From Caulobacteraceae bacterium (GTDB lineage Bacteria > Pseudomonadota > Alphaproteobacteria > Caulobacterales > Caulobacteraceae): a DNA stretch of 64,000 nucleotides. Every line of letters begins with the position of its first letter. Position 1 is the first letter of the stretch. Shown piece by piece: positions 16,921 to 26,211 of this stretch. The notes under the pieces were generated by a model. The model saw only the letters and a list, made by a program, of their open reading frames with translations. It was not told the DNA's origin and made no database searches. The stretch covers positions 62,001 through 126,000 of the forward strand of contig JAIXZX010000002.1 of assembly GCA_027489335.1 (NCBI GenBank), given 5' to 3'. Made by a program: the position numbers and the translations under genes.

Positions 16921-17028
16921 GGCTTGCCTCCATCGGTTTGAAGTTCGCCGGGCCCGGTGTGGCCCTGTGAGTTCAAACCTAGAAGGCCGCGTCTGAACGA
17001 ACGCGCGGCCGCCATTGACAGTTTTCGT

Positions 17029-18324
17029 TCAGCTTTCCGAGGCGCCCTGCCCCAGGCGCAAGGCGGCCGACCGGGCGTGGGCGGGCAGCCCCTCCGCCTC
17101 GGCGAGGGCGACCGTGGCTGGCCCCAGGGCCTCGAAGGCGGCTGCATCGCACTTCACGAACGAGGTCCGCTTGATGAAGTCGTAGATCGACAGGCCGGAC
17201 GAGAACCGGGCCGCTCGGCTGGTGGGCAGGACGTGGTTGGACCCGGCCACATAGTCGCCGATCGCCTCCGGCGCGTGCCGGCCAAGGAACATGGCGCCGG
17301 CGTGCCGCACCTGGTCGGCCAGGGCGTCGGGATCGGCGACCGCGAACTCCACATGCTCGGGCGCCAGCGCGTCCACCAGGCGCGGGGTTTCCGCCAGAGG
17401 TGCGATGATCACCGCCCCGTGGTCGCGCCATGAGGCCTGCGCCACAGCGCCCGTGGAGAGGGTGGCGATCTGGGCCTCGATCTCCGCCTCAACCAGGGCG
17501 GCGAAGGCCTCGTCATCGGTGATCAGGATGGATTGCGCCGCGGGATCGTGCTCGGCCTGGGACAGGAGGTCGGCGGCGATCCAGTCCGCGCGATTGAGGC
17601 CATCGGCCACCACCACGATCTCCGAGGGACCGGCCAGGGCGTCGATGCCCACCACCCCATAGACCCGGCGCTTGGCGGCGGTGACGAATGCGTTGCCAGG
17701 CCCGACGATCTTGTCCACTGGCGCGATGGGGCCGGCGCCAAAGGCCAGGGCGGCGACAGCCTGGGCCCCGCCAACCCGCCAGATCTCCGTGACCCCGGCC
17801 GCCTGGGCCGCGGCCAGCACCGCCGGCTGTAGCTTGCCGGGTGGTGTGACCATGGCGATGCGCTCAACGCCAGCCACCTTGGCGGGCACGGCGTTCATAA
17901 GGACGGTGGACGGATAGGCGGCCCGGCCGCCCGGCACATAGACGCCGACAGCCTCGATCGCACCCCAGCGCCAGCCCATCTCCACCCCGGCGGCATCGGT
18001 GAACCGGGCGTCAGCGGGGCGTTGCCGCTCATGATAGGTGCGGATCCGTTCGGCGGCGAAGGCGATGGCCTCGCGGACCTCCGGGGCGCAGGCCGCGGCC
18101 CCGGCCTCGATCTCATCGGGGGTGACCCGCAGGCCAGCCTCGTCCAGCTCGACCCCGTCGAACTGAGCGCCGAAGCGGAGCACGGCGGCCAGGCCCTCAG
18201 CCCGCACGGCGGCCAGCACCTCGCGGACGCTGGCCTCGACATCCTCAGGGGTGTCACGCCGTTCGCTCACCAAGGCGGCGAAACGGGCTTCGAAATCGGC
18301 ATCGGAAAAATGTAAGCGGCGCAT
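17029..18324 (-). CDS. hisD: Histidinol dehydrogenase
   Basis: The 431-residue enzyme is a full-length HisD. It oxidises L-histidinol to histidine in two NAD-dependent steps at the end of histidine synthesis. Visible signatures are VGVYVPGGRAAYPSTVLMNAVPA, DKIVGPGNAFV, GPSEIVVVAD, SQAEHDP (zinc site) and the catalytic Glu-His in ALAPEHVEF. It lies alone relative to other his genes, but its neighbourhood with DUF2948 and murA is the conserved alphaproteobacterial one. Confidence 0.97.
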   Translation of the reverse strand: MRRLHFSDADFEARFAALVSERRDTPEDVEASVREVLAAVRAEGLAAVLRFGAQFDGVELDEAGLRVTPDEIEAGAAACAPEVREAIAFAAERIRTYHERQRPADARFTDAAGVEMGWRWGAIEAVGVYVPGGRAAYPSTVLMNAVPAKVAGVERIAMVTPPGKLQPAVLAAAQAAGVTEIWRVGGAQAVAALAFGAGPIAPVDKIVGPGNAFVTAAKRRVYGVVGIDALAGPSEIVVVADGLNRADWIAADLLSQAEHDPAAQSILITDDEAFAALVEAEIEAQIATLSTGAVAQASWRDHGAVIIAPLAETPRLVDALAPEHVEFAVADPDALADQVRHAGAMFLGRHAPEAIGDYVAGSNHVLPTSRAARFSSGLSIYDFIKRTSFVKCDAAAFEALGPATVALAEAEGLPAHARSAALRLGQGASES

Positions 18325-18402
18325 GATGGCGCTATGTAGCGACGGCCTGCGCCAAGCGCCATGGCTGCAAAGCCACAGCCAGTGACGCCGTCTCAGCGAA
18401 CC

Positions 18403-18834
18403 TCAGGTCTCGTGCCGCGGCGTGCGGGGGGTGGGCCAGGGCGCCGAAACGTCGGCGAGCACGGCGTCCACACATTCCACCTTGACCCTCAGATCGCCGC
18501 CGCCAGCGAAACTCAAGATGAGAGCGCCGCCTGGCGGCTCGGCGTCCGGCTCGAAGGTGAGCGCCAGGAGCTCCACTACCGCGTCCGGCGCATCCCGCCG
18601 CAGGCGTCGCGCCTCCACCCCCTCCACCGATCCGAGCTGCAGGGCCGCCCGCACGCGGGAGCGACCGCCGGCCTCCCAGCGATAGCGATTGAGTGTCAGG
18701 GTCAGACGGCGGGCCTGGGCTTCAAACCGGATGTCGCCGATCTTGCCTACAGCGTCCTGCAACGCCGCCGACATCACAGCCAGATCGTCGGCATCCTCGG
18801 CCCGCAGCCGCAGGGGCTTGGCTTTGTCAGGCAT
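18403..18834 (-). CDS. DUF2948 family protein
   Basis: This protein of about 143 residues matches DUF2948, a conserved alphaproteobacterial family of unknown function found next to murA and hisD. Typical segments are [24 protein letters not shown] and [23 protein letters not shown]. It overlaps the murA stop by 8 bases. The start could also be 12 bases earlier (18846); I chose the ATG that matches the family N-terminus, with GAGGA about 11 nt upstream. Confidence 0.87.
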   Translation of the reverse strand: MPDKAKPLRLRAEDADDLAVMSAALQDAVGKIGDIRFEAQARRLTLTLNRYRWEAGGRSRVRAALQLGSVEGVEARRLRRDAPDAVVELLALTFEPDAEPPGGALILSFAGGGDLRVKVECVDAVLADVSAPWPTPRTPRHET

Positions 18835-20131
18835 CGAAGGCCGCATCCTCGCTGGTCGCTTCGCCCTTCAGGCGCTGGATCTTCGCGCCGCAGGCCGACA
18901 GCTTGGCCTCCAGCCGCTCGAAACCCCGGTCCAGGTGGTAGACACGACCGACCACGGTCTCGCCCTTGGCGGCCAGCCCTGCGATCACCAGCCCTACCGA
19001 GGCCCGCAGATCTGTGGCCATGACTTGGGCGCCGGTCAGGGCCGAAACCCCGCGCACCCGCGCCTCGCCGCCCTGGATGCTGATATCGGCGCCCAGCCGC
19101 GCCAGTTCCGGCGCATGCATGAACCGGTTCTCGAAGATGGTCTCGCGGATCACCGACTCGCCGTCGGCCAGGGTCATCAGGGCCATGAACTGGGCCTGCA
19201 GGTCGGTGGCGAATCCCGGATAGGGGTCGGTCTCCACCGCCACGGCGTTCAACCGGCGGCCATTCCGCTTCACGGTGACCCCGTCATTGTGGCGAACAAC
19301 CTCGACGCCCGCCTCTTCCATCTTGTCCAACAGGTGGCCGATGAAATCGTTGCGGGTGTGGGTCAGGCGCACCTCGCCCCCGGCCATGGCCGCGGCCAGG
19401 GCGAAGGTCCCAGTCTCGATGCGATCGGGAATCACGGCGTGGCTGGTTCCGCCCAGGCGGCTCACCCCCTGGATCCGGATCACGTCCAGCCCGGCGCCGA
19501 CGATCCGCGCGCCCATCTTGTTGAGGCAGTCGGCCAGATCGACGATCTCCGGCTCGCAGGCCGCATTGCGCAGGATCGTCTCGCCCTCGGCCAGCACGGC
19601 GGCCAGCAGGGCATGTTCGGTGGCCCCCACCGAGACGAAGGGAAAGACGATCTCCGCCCCCCGCAGGCCCCGGGGCGCCTGGGCGTAGACATAGCCCTCG
19701 TGCAGGTCGATCTCGGCGCCCAGGGCGCGCAGAGCCTCAAGGTGCAGGTCCACCGGCCTGGCGCCGATGGTGCAGCCCCCTGGCAGCGAGACCTTGGCTT
19801 GGCCCGAGCGCGCCAGCAGCGGTCCCAGCACATTGAACGAGGCGCGCATCTGTCGCACCAGGTCATAGGGCGCGATGGCGCTGATGATTTCCGGCGTGTG
19901 CAGCAGGGTCTCCGGCCCCTCGGGCCCATCCTGCTCCTGCACCTCGGTCCCCAGCCGGCCGAGCAGCTGGCCCAGGAATCGGGTGTCGGCCAGGCGCGGC
20001 ATATTGGTCAGCCGCAACGGCTCCGACGTCAGCAGACTGGCGGCCATCAGCTTGATGGCCGAGTTCTTGGCGCCGCTGATGGCGATCTCGCCCTCCAGAC
20101 GCGCGCCGCCCTCAATGGCGATTCGGTCCAA
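18827..20131 (-). CDS. murA: UDP-N-acetylglucosamine 1-carboxyvinyltransferase
   Basis: This 434-residue enzyme transfers enolpyruvate from PEP to UDP-GlcNAc, the first committed step of peptidoglycan synthesis. It shows [15 protein letters not shown] with the catalytic Lys and [15 protein letters not shown] with the active-site Cys that fosfomycin modifies. I placed the start at a TTG codon ([12 protein letters not shown]), because AAGGGG lies 6 nt upstream and other alphaproteobacterial MurA proteins, as I remember them, start there; the ATG at 20155 has no ribosome-binding site. Confidence 0.95.
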   Translation of the reverse strand: MDRIAIEGGARLEGEIAISGAKNSAIKLMAASLLTSEPLRLTNMPRLADTRFLGQLLGRLGTEVQEQDGPEGPETLLHTPEIISAIAPYDLVRQMRASFNVLGPLLARSGQAKVSLPGGCTIGARPVDLHLEALRALGAEIDLHEGYVYAQAPRGLRGAEIVFPFVSVGATEHALLAAVLAEGETILRNAACEPEIVDLADCLNKMGARIVGAGLDVIRIQGVSRLGGTSHAVIPDRIETGTFALAAAMAGGEVRLTHTRNDFIGHLLDKMEEAGVEVVRHNDGVTVKRNGRRLNAVAVETDPYPGFATDLQAQFMALMTLADGESVIRETIFENRFMHAPELARLGADISIQGGEARVRGVSALTGAQVMATDLRASVGLVIAGLAAKGETVVGRVYHLDRGFERLEAKLSACGAKIQRLKGEATSEDAAFDA

Positions 20132-20225
20132 TCCCAGCCCCTTCAAGCGCCGCATATTCTGCGGTGCGGCAAACCCATAGGGCGCTTCTAGCTCGCGCGC
20201 GGGCCGCCGCAAAGGCGCAGGCTGC

Positions 20226-20372
20226 TCACGAACGCTTGTCGTCGTCGGACGCCGGCGGCTCGGCCGTCCGCGGCGCGGCCTTGCGGCGGCGCAGGTTGGC
20301 CCGCAACGCCTGGGCGAGCTTGGCTTCCCGGTCATTGGCGGGGGGCGTCTTGGGCCGGTCGGGCGGTGTCAT
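20226..20372 (-). CDS. Small conserved hypothetical protein
   Basis: A 48-residue basic, hydrophilic protein ([21 protein letters not shown]) lies just upstream of murA in the same direction. It has no signal peptide or membrane segment. Short proteins of this composition are common in alphaproteobacterial genomes, but I can name no function. The start used is the ATG at 20372; the larger open frame upstream runs through tRNA-Thr and is false. Confidence 0.6.
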   Translation of the reverse strand: MTPPDRPKTPPANDREAKLAQALRANLRRRKAAPRTAEPPASDDDKRS

Positions 20373-20477
20373 GGATCCTGGTTGCGGCCGGACCTGACCC
20401 GGGTCAAGTCTGAGAAATCCGGAATTGGGGGCTTCACGCCGGGCCTCGGGTTGGCTATAGCCCCCGCCTCGCCTTTC

Positions 20478-20552
<75 letters not shown>

Positions 20553-20657
20553 TCGGCCCCAAGCCCTGAACGGGTTTGGGGCCGACCTCATTTTTGGCCT
20601 GGCCTTTTCCATCCGTCCCGCCGCCCTGTCCGTATCAACAGGAGCCGCGGAGGACCG

Positions 20658-20873
20658 ATGATCGACAACCCCGAAAACTTCCCCATCGACACGCGCAATG
20701 CGGCCCTGGCGCTGATCCGCCAGTACGGGCCCGATGCGCAGGTCATCGCCATGCTGCGGGCCGCCGAATTCGCCGCCCTGGGCGACGTGGATGGCCTGGC
20801 CGCCTGGGATGACATCATCGCCTGCATCGAGGCCTATGACTCCCTCGGCCCGGTGGGCGGCGTCGTCCACTAG
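20658..20873 (+). CDS. Small hypothetical protein
   Basis: This 71-residue protein has a good ribosome-binding site (GGAGG) upstream of the ATG. It looks entirely helical and soluble, with the pattern ALALIRQYGPDAQVIAML...LGDVDGLAAWDDIIACIEAY, in which an aliphatic helix pair is followed by an Asp/Trp stretch. I recognise no named family with certainty. It lies between tRNA-Thr and the phage-like cassette and points toward it; the two are convergent, six bases apart. Confidence 0.65.
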   Translation: MIDNPENFPIDTRNAALALIRQYGPDAQVIAMLRAAEFAALGDVDGLAAWDDIIACIEAYDSLGPVGGVVH

Positions 20874-20879
20874 ACCAGC

Positions 20880-21164
20880 TCAACGAACAGACAGCCCCGC
20901 AGTCAGGCCCTGCTGCGCCTCATAGGTCTCCACAGCCAGGCGCCGGGCGGCGTCGCAGGCGACGATCTGCGCGCCTCGGGTCACATATCCGATCTCCAGA
21001 TCCGCGAGCGTCGGCTGCGGCGGCAAGGTGTGCAGAGCGCAAGGCGCCGTGGCCTCAACCGCCAGGGCCAGCCGGGGCGCAGCCGATGAGGTCAGGGACG
21101 GCTTGGCACAGCCGGCGGTCAGCATCGTGAAGCCGAGCAGCGCGCTCAGCAGCCAGGGTCTCAT
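20880..21164 (-). CDS. Probable outer-membrane spanin (Rz1-like lipoprotein)
   Basis: This 94-residue lipoprotein has a lipobox LTAGC at the end of its signal peptide and a short soluble part with two further cysteines. It starts inside the i-spanin gene in a different frame, overlapping it by 110 bases, the arrangement typical of Rz/Rz1 spanin pairs. It would disrupt the outer membrane during phage lysis. I chose the second ATG because GAGG lies 6 nt upstream. The call is by position and lipobox, not by sequence match. Confidence 0.7.
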   Translation of the reverse strand: MRPWLLSALLGFTMLTAGCAKPSLTSSAAPRLALAVEATAPCALHTLPPQPTLADLEIGYVTRGAQIVACDAARRLAVETYEAQQGLTAGLSVR

Positions 21165-21432
21165 GGCCATCCTCAGTGTTCAGGGCTTCGGGAATGAAGG
21201 CGCTCACCACCGCCTGACCCTGGGCGCCTCGGGCCAGGGCGGCGGCGACGCGGGTGGCTGAGGCTCGCTCCCCCGCGGCCTCCAGTCTGGCGACGTCACG
21301 TTCGCGGGTCAGGGCGGCGATCTCAGCCTCGCGGACTTCGCCGCCATCCCGCCGCCCGGCCACATAGAGCGACAGGGCTGACGCCGCCAGCGCCCCGGCC
21401 GCCACCGCTGTCACCAGCGCTCTGATCGTCAT
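21055..21432 (-). CDS. Probable inner-membrane spanin (Rz-like)
   Basis: The 125-residue protein has one N-terminal membrane anchor (ALVTAVAAGALAASALSLYVAG) followed by a charged, helical coiled-coil-like region (EAEIAALTRERDVARLEAAGERASATRVAAAL), the expected layout of an i-spanin. It overlaps the endolysin gene by four bases upstream and the o-spanin gene downstream. It would pair with the lipoprotein to fuse inner and outer membranes. Confidence 0.7.
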   Translation of the reverse strand: MTIRALVTAVAAGALAASALSLYVAGRRDGGEVREAEIAALTRERDVARLEAAGERASATRVAAALARGAQGQAVVSAFIPEALNTEDGHETLAAERAARLHDADRRLCQAVPDLIGCAPAGPGG

Positions 21433-21863
21433 GGGCGCAGTCCCCGCCCGTAGCCCTGGCCGGGTCGCCAGGTGAGGACCTCGCGGCGCCAGCGCCCGCC
21501 CAGGCCCAGGTGAACCCACGCGCCCGCCTCCTCGATCAGCTGGTCGAAGGCGAGGTCGGAGGCCGCGACCGCCCGGCACACCGCGAGCGGTGAGCCGAAC
21601 CTCGGACAAATGAAGTCCGCCGCTTCCCCCCGCATGTGGGCGCTGCTGGCCGAGCCGCCGACGGCCCGGTTCACCGCCGGCGAGCGATAGCCGCTGGTGA
21701 CGAGGATCGGTGAATCCCCGAGCAGGGCTCGAACCTGCTCCAGAACCTCAGCGGTCTGCCGCAGGCGCGTCAGCACCGCCTGCGGCGGACGGTTGTCCAG
21801 TCCCCGCTGCTGGGTGGCGATCATCTCTTCCAGCGAGAAGTGCGCCGATAGCCAGGTCCTCAT
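21429..21863 (-). CDS. Phage endolysin, M15 D-Ala-D-Ala carboxypeptidase-like
   Basis: The 144-residue protein matches the M15A peptidase fold. It has LVTSGYRSPAVNRAVGG, the zinc motif SAHMRGEAADF (SxHxxGxAxD) and WVHLGLG with the last His ligand. It should cleave peptide cross-links or stem peptides of peptidoglycan at lysis. There is no signal peptide, so it would need the adjacent holin-like protein for release. The start at 21863 (MRTWLSAHFSLEEM) matches the family N-terminus. Confidence 0.88.
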   Translation of the reverse strand: MRTWLSAHFSLEEMIATQQRGLDNRPPQAVLTRLRQTAEVLEQVRALLGDSPILVTSGYRSPAVNRAVGGSASSAHMRGEAADFICPRFGSPLAVCRAVAASDLAFDQLIEEAGAWVHLGLGGRWRREVLTWRPGQGYGRGLRP

Positions 21864-21899
21864 GACTGGCCTCCAAAGGTGTTTGCGAGTTGCGTCCAA

Positions 21900-22148
21900 T
21901 CAGGTCGGATCGCGGCGGCCGGCCGCCACCAGCTTGGCCCAGTCGGTGACCGTGGCCCCGGCCAGATAGAGCGTGCCCAGGACCACATTGGCCCCGATCA
22001 GGGCCAGGCCCAGCCACCGCAAGGCGACCGGGTCCTCCAGCCGCAGAATGATCGCGCCGAGCAGAGCGAAGTTCGCCCCGCAGGCGGCGTAGGTGAAAAT
22101 CCTGCGATAGAGCCAGCGGACTTCGATAGGCGGACGGGGCTCGCTCAC
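21900..22148 (-). CDS. Small membrane protein, candidate holin
   Basis: The 82-residue protein has two hydrophobic helices (residues 18-38 and 44-66) and charged ends. Its position directly before the endolysin and its size fit a two-helix holin. I see no match to a named holin family, so the role rests on topology and context. Confidence 0.6.
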   Translation of the reverse strand: MSEPRPPIEVRWLYRRIFTYAACGANFALLGAIILRLEDPVALRWLGLALIGANVVLGTLYLAGATVTDWAKLVAAGRRDPT

Positions 22149-22492
22149 GGGCTGCTCGTGGGCTTGAGGCCCAGGCCCGCGAGGAAGGCGATCACGCCGG
22201 TCGCCAGCCAGGGCGCGCTCCGGGCCAGCCAGGTCCAGAAATCGGCCGCGCCGACCACCCGGTCTCGCTGGCTCTCCAGATGGTCGATGCGGGCGAGCGC
22301 GCCCTTGAGCTCAGCGCGCAGGCCCTCCACCAGCTTGCCGGCCTCCAGAGCCTCCAGCCTCGCCAAACGTTCGCGCACGTCATCCATCTTGGCCGCCAAA
22401 CCTTCCAGCCGGGCGGTCTGGGCCGCGACATTCTCCCCGATCTGCCGCAGGGCCACGATCTGAGCGTCGGCCACGCCCGTGAGCCCGGTCAT
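22145..22492 (-). CDS. Coiled-coil protein with C-terminal membrane helix
   Basis: This 115-residue protein is a long coiled coil (residues 15-75, repeats of KMDDVRERLARLEALEAGKL) ending in a hydrophobic segment (APWLATGVIAFLAGLGL). Similar small proteins accompany holins in phage lysis modules, where they may regulate timing, but no family can be named. Its ends overlap both neighbours by four bases. Confidence 0.6.
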   Translation of the reverse strand: MTGLTGVADAQIVALRQIGENVAAQTARLEGLAAKMDDVRERLARLEALEAGKLVEGLRAELKGALARIDHLESQRDRVVGAADFWTWLARSAPWLATGVIAFLAGLGLKPTSSP

Positions 22493-23442
22493 GTTGTCCC
22501 CGCAGGCTTGGCAGAGGGACCCTTCTTGCCCATGCCGTAGATGGTGCTCGCGATGTCAGCCGCCTGGGCCAGATTGTCGAGGAAGCTCGGCGTCTGTGTG
22601 GACGTCCCCTTGGTTGTCGAGGTCCCTTCCGTCGTCGTGCCCCGGAACAGCTCCAGCGGCAGCTTGGACAGGATATCGGCCTGGCTATTGAGGGCGGTGT
22701 AGGGCGCCAGGCGATAGGCCTGATCCACGCCGCGCGTCTGCGCGCCGATGGCCGCCTGGGTCGCCACATCCTCCCGGTCGCTGGCCGCCCTCGCCCCGGC
22801 CAGACCGGCCAGACCGTTGGCCGCCTGCAAACGCAGGGCCGCGTTCTGAGCGGTCAGCTGAGCGTTCTGCGCCGAGGCCTGCTGGCGCCGGTCGGCGTCC
22901 TGGCTGGCCAGCCCGGCGCTGGTGTTGAACATGTCCCGCAGCAGGCCGGAGATCTGCGCATTCCGCGCCCGCGCCAGTTCCCCCTCGGTGAGCGAACGCG
23001 TCAGGGCCGCCCCGGAACCGCCGAACGCCCCTTGCCCAGCGAGCGCCAGATCCTGCGTCGCCCGAGTGCGCCCGGCCTCGGCGTCGAAGTCGGCCGTCGC
23101 CGCGTCGACCACCTGACTCCGGTAGGGATTGTAATAGGCCTCAAGGCCATCCAGCAGGCTGGCGGCCTGCATCTGCGGCGCCTCGGCCGCCGCCACGCCC
23201 CTGGTCCAGTCGGCGGCCTCGTCATAGGCGAAGCCGTAGCGGCCCAAGGCAGCAGCCCCCTGAGAGGCCTGTCGCTCCCCGGCCGACAGAGGCGAGACCA
23301 GACTGTAGGGATCGAGCCGGCCGAGCTGGCCAACCCGTTCGCTCAGCCCCTGCACTTGGTCGGTGACCCAGAGCGGGTTGTTCGGCGTCACCGTCGCCCG
23401 CTCAGTGGTGGTGGATGTGGAGGAAGACTTCCGCTTGCCCAT
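22489..23442 (-). CDS. Phage structural protein, possible internal or ejection protein
   Basis: The 317-residue protein begins with a Ser/Thr-rich basic tail (KRKSSSTSTTTERATVT) and continues as an Ala/Gln-rich helical protein (residues 90-235, QQASAQNAQLTAQNAALRLQAANGL). It has no enzyme motif. Composition and place between tail and lysis genes suggest a virion internal or DNA-ejection protein of the podovirus type. ATG at 23442 is used, overlapping the previous stop as TGATG; a GTG lies one codon earlier. Confidence 0.6.
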   Translation of the reverse strand: MGKRKSSSTSTTTERATVTPNNPLWVTDQVQGLSERVGQLGRLDPYSLVSPLSAGERQASQGAAALGRYGFAYDEAADWTRGVAAAEAPQMQAASLLDGLEAYYNPYRSQVVDAATADFDAEAGRTRATQDLALAGQGAFGGSGAALTRSLTEGELARARNAQISGLLRDMFNTSAGLASQDADRRQQASAQNAQLTAQNAALRLQAANGLAGLAGARAASDREDVATQAAIGAQTRGVDQAYRLAPYTALNSQADILSKLPLELFRGTTTEGTSTTKGTSTQTPSFLDNLAQAADIASTIYGMGKKGPSAKPAGTT

Positions 23443-23798
23443 CACAGGCTCCTTCTCAAAACCGCACCGTGGGACCGGTAGCCGTGAGTGCGCAGCACCC
23501 GCGCCCAGCCCGCCCGGCCTTCAATCGTGATCGCTTCGCAGCCGAGACCGCGCGCCCAGGCCTCGATCCCCGGCCGCAGGGCCAGGACGGCGGCCAGCTC
23601 TCCGCCCGCCAGCCAGATGTGCAGGGTTCGGCCGTCCTGCGCGGTGACGCACTGGGTGACCACCGCGCCGCCCTCCCCAGCCCACAGCTGCGCGCGGCCG
23701 CTCTGGATTTCCGCCAATAGGGCCGCTTCGTCGCCGTCTTCAGTCCGCAGCGCTGGCATCAGCCCGTCGCGGCAGGCGGCCCAGGTCTTTGGGCTCAC
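23442..23798 (-). CDS. Small phage protein, GNAT-like
   Basis: This 118-residue protein starts with GTG, overlapping the tail-protein stop (GTGA). The order of segments, TQCVTAQDGRTLHIWLAGGELAAVL, then a helix and GCEAITIEGRAGWARVLRTHGY, resembles the second half of a GNAT acyltransferase fold, as seen in small proteins of other phage tail modules. An acetyl-CoA P-loop is not evident, so it may be structural. Confidence 0.55.
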   Translation of the reverse strand: MSPKTWAACRDGLMPALRTEDGDEAALLAEIQSGRAQLWAGEGGAVVTQCVTAQDGRTLHIWLAGGELAAVLALRPGIEAWARGLGCEAITIEGRAGWARVLRTHGYRSHGAVLRRSL

Positions 23799-25573
23799 CG
23801 ACTTCCGGTGGGCACGACGTCGAACACCGGCCTACCGATCCGGCCGCCTGTCGGCGCCCCCTGCCCGCTGAACCGCACCCGAAACAGCCGGCCCGTCGCC
23901 CGCAGATCGAGGCGGCTGGCGCCAGGCGCCAGGCCATAGGGTCCGTAGGTCCGGACAGGCCCCTGCGGCTTCAGTCGAGTGGTCAGGCGCAGGCTCGCCG
24001 CGCCCGCCTGCAGGGCCATGTCAGGCCACAGGCCGCGCACCATCAGCGACTGATCGGGATGCAGAAGCTGGTCTGCGCTCTCGATGAACCAGGCGAACGC
24101 CCCGCCGTCCGCCGACTGACCGCGCTCGTGCCAGTAGGCTCTGCCCTCTGGAGTCACCCCGATCGGGTCGCCCTGCGGACCGGCGTCCACGAAGGCGGTC
24201 CGCGCCATGATTCCCCTGGACCAGGCGCCGTCCCCCAGGCTGACGGCCAGATAGCGGCTATTCTCATTGCCATCCCGCGCGTCGGGATAGTCGAACCGCA
24301 CCTCGTCATAGAGACCGAGAGTCGAGCCGGTGATCTTGTCCCCCTGGGCGCCGGCCAGATGGCGCGCCAGGTCCTCCCGGATCGGGCAAGACACGATCTC
24401 CACCGCCCCGCCCAGGCTGTAGCTCCGGAATTGCAGGTCGGGCGCGATCCAGACCGCCCGGGGGCCGGCGACGGCGAAGGCGTTGGGCCCGATCAGACCG
24501 CAGTGCTCGCCCACGGGATCAAACCGCCAGGGTTGGTTCAGGGCGCCAACGAATGTCCCGACGAACAACCGGTCCGACGTCCAGACCAGGATGAACTGGC
24601 CCACGGCGCTGGCCCCCACGATCCGCCCGCCGCCGGCCAGGACATATTCCCGCGCCGTGGTGTCCGGCGCCGTCGTCCAGTTCTCCGGGGACCTGACGCC
24701 GCTGTGCCGGATACAGAGCGGATTGAAGACCCCGGAGACCTCCTCGTTGCAGCCCAGCGCGAAGATCTGGTCGGTATGCGACACCAGGGACACGCTGACC
24801 TGCCGCGGCGCCTGCGCCAGGGGCGCGGCAGCCTCGCCGGGGTCATTCGCCCACCGATAGAGCGTTCCCCCCCGGGGGCTCGCGATCAGTTGCTCGCCGA
24901 AGGCCGACAGGCTCCACGTGCGCGGATAGAAATCGCTGGTCGACGGGGCCGAATAGGCTCCGGTGGAATAGGTCCCCGTGCCATAGCCCTGCCCCCCGGT
25001 CCCATCGACGGCGCCGGGCGCGAAGGCCCGCTGCGGCCTCACCATCACGGCCGTCCCGCCCCCGGTCGCCGAGGCGGTCGCTGGCGCGCCGAACACATAG
25101 CTGAAGCGGTCTTCATCCACGACCGTGACCACCGCCCCAGTCAGGTTCGGGGTGACGCCGCCAAGCGCCGTCGCGCCGGTCACGTCGACGGCCTCTCCAC
25201 CAGTCAGGCCATGCCCGGCCAGTCTGACGGTCACCACGTCAGAGCCCTCGCTCACCGCAAGCGGTGCGGCCTCCAGGGTCACGGCCGGCAGGGCGAGCAC
25301 GGGTGTGATGTCAACGAGACCGCCGCCGATCCAGACCTGCAGCGCGCTGTGGGTTCCAAACGCGACGTTCAGTCCCGCGGCGTTGTCGGTCCAGGCGAAC
25401 ACCTTGCGGCAGACGCCGGTGAGGTCTCCACCCCCAAGGGATTCCCACCCGCCGATCACCTGAGGTCGCCCGCGCCAGAACCGCACGTTCGACCCATCCG
25501 CCCACCGCCCCGCAGCCGCAAACGAGGTCTCATCCCCCACAAGCCCAGGTGGAAGGTCGAGAGGTATTCTCAT
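23795..25573 (-). CDS. Phage tail protein, P22 gp10-like hub candidate
   Basis: This 592-residue protein starts MRIPLDLPPGLVG and is rich in beta strands and Gly, with a propeller-like pattern (WSLSAFGEQLIASPRGGTLYRW, FILVWTSDRLFVGTFVGA, AVWIAPDLQFRSYSLGG). P22 gp10-type tail-hub or DNA-stabilisation proteins have this length and composition and sit at the same place in the late operon. A short bacterial-Ig-like insert seems present around residues 85-165. The assignment is from layout and general features, not from a clear motif. Confidence 0.7.
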   Translation of the reverse strand: MRIPLDLPPGLVGDETSFAAAGRWADGSNVRFWRGRPQVIGGWESLGGGDLTGVCRKVFAWTDNAAGLNVAFGTHSALQVWIGGGLVDITPVLALPAVTLEAAPLAVSEGSDVVTVRLAGHGLTGGEAVDVTGATALGGVTPNLTGAVVTVVDEDRFSYVFGAPATASATGGGTAVMVRPQRAFAPGAVDGTGGQGYGTGTYSTGAYSAPSTSDFYPRTWSLSAFGEQLIASPRGGTLYRWANDPGEAAAPLAQAPRQVSVSLVSHTDQIFALGCNEEVSGVFNPLCIRHSGVRSPENWTTAPDTTAREYVLAGGGRIVGASAVGQFILVWTSDRLFVGTFVGALNQPWRFDPVGEHCGLIGPNAFAVAGPRAVWIAPDLQFRSYSLGGAVEIVSCPIREDLARHLAGAQGDKITGSTLGLYDEVRFDYPDARDGNENSRYLAVSLGDGAWSRGIMARTAFVDAGPQGDPIGVTPEGRAYWHERGQSADGGAFAWFIESADQLLHPDQSLMVRGLWPDMALQAGAASLRLTTRLKPQGPVRTYGPYGLAPGASRLDLRATGRLFRVRFSGQGAPTGGRIGRPVFDVVPTGSR

Positions 25574-26211
25574 GACGTCACTCGAGAGAGAATGTAGACG
25601 AGCGATCCATTGCCGCCGGGCAGCGACGTTCCATTTCCGCCCGGAGGGCAGCCGCCAGAACCACCGCCGGGCGATGCACCTGCGCTGCCGGTGAGACCGA
25701 ACGCCCCTCCTTCGCCGCCAGCGAAGATGTCTAGTGTTCCGAAGTCTGCGAACGACGCGCCGGCACCGCCAGCGCTGTTGACTGGGCCAGAACTCTCACC
25801 AGACCTGTTCTCAAGCGCACCAGATGCAATACCCCCTTCGCCCGTTCCGCGGCCTCCACCAGCGATAATTAGCGCACCGCTTGGGAGTAAGACGGTCGAG
25901 TCAAATCCATTGTTTCCAAGCGTCCCCTCTGCGCCATTCGAACCGCCGCCTGGTCCTACGACGTACTTGAGAACTTGATTTCGACGGAGAAGTACGGAAT
26001 GGCGCGCTCCGGCACCTCCGCCGCCGCCCCTGGAATCGTTGAAGGCGACAGATCCAGACGCTCCGCCACCGCGGAGAAAGAACTCCAAGTGACAGTCATA
26101 CGGCAGAACGAGTTCGCCTGCGCCCGAAGTGGTAACCCATTGGATTGAGATTAGGCCTCTTCGCCCCCCGCCGCGCCGTCGAGGCTGATCGCCCCTCGGT
26201 CCCCACCCCAT
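25570..26211 (-). CDS. Glycine-rich tail-fibre-like protein
   Basis: The 213-residue protein has a beta-strand N-terminal part (ISIQWVTTSGAGELVLPYD) and a Gly-rich C-terminal half with many GGG and GNG turns, the kind of polyglycine-II domain found in phage fibre tips and adhesins. Its DNA is visibly less GC-rich and uses different codons from its neighbours, so this receptor-facing gene was probably exchanged recently. The ATG overlaps the previous stop by one base; codons 1-20 are basic and may not be translated, in which case the start would lie further downstream. Confidence 0.6.
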   Translation of the reverse strand: MGWGPRGDQPRRRGGGRRGLISIQWVTTSGAGELVLPYDCHLEFFLRGGGASGSVAFNDSRGGGGGAGARHSVLLRRNQVLKYVVGPGGGSNGAEGTLGNNGFDSTVLLPSGALIIAGGGRGTGEGGIASGALENRSGESSGPVNSAGGAGASFADFGTLDIFAGGEGGAFGLTGSAGASPGGGSGGCPPGGNGTSLPGGNGSLVYILSRVTS

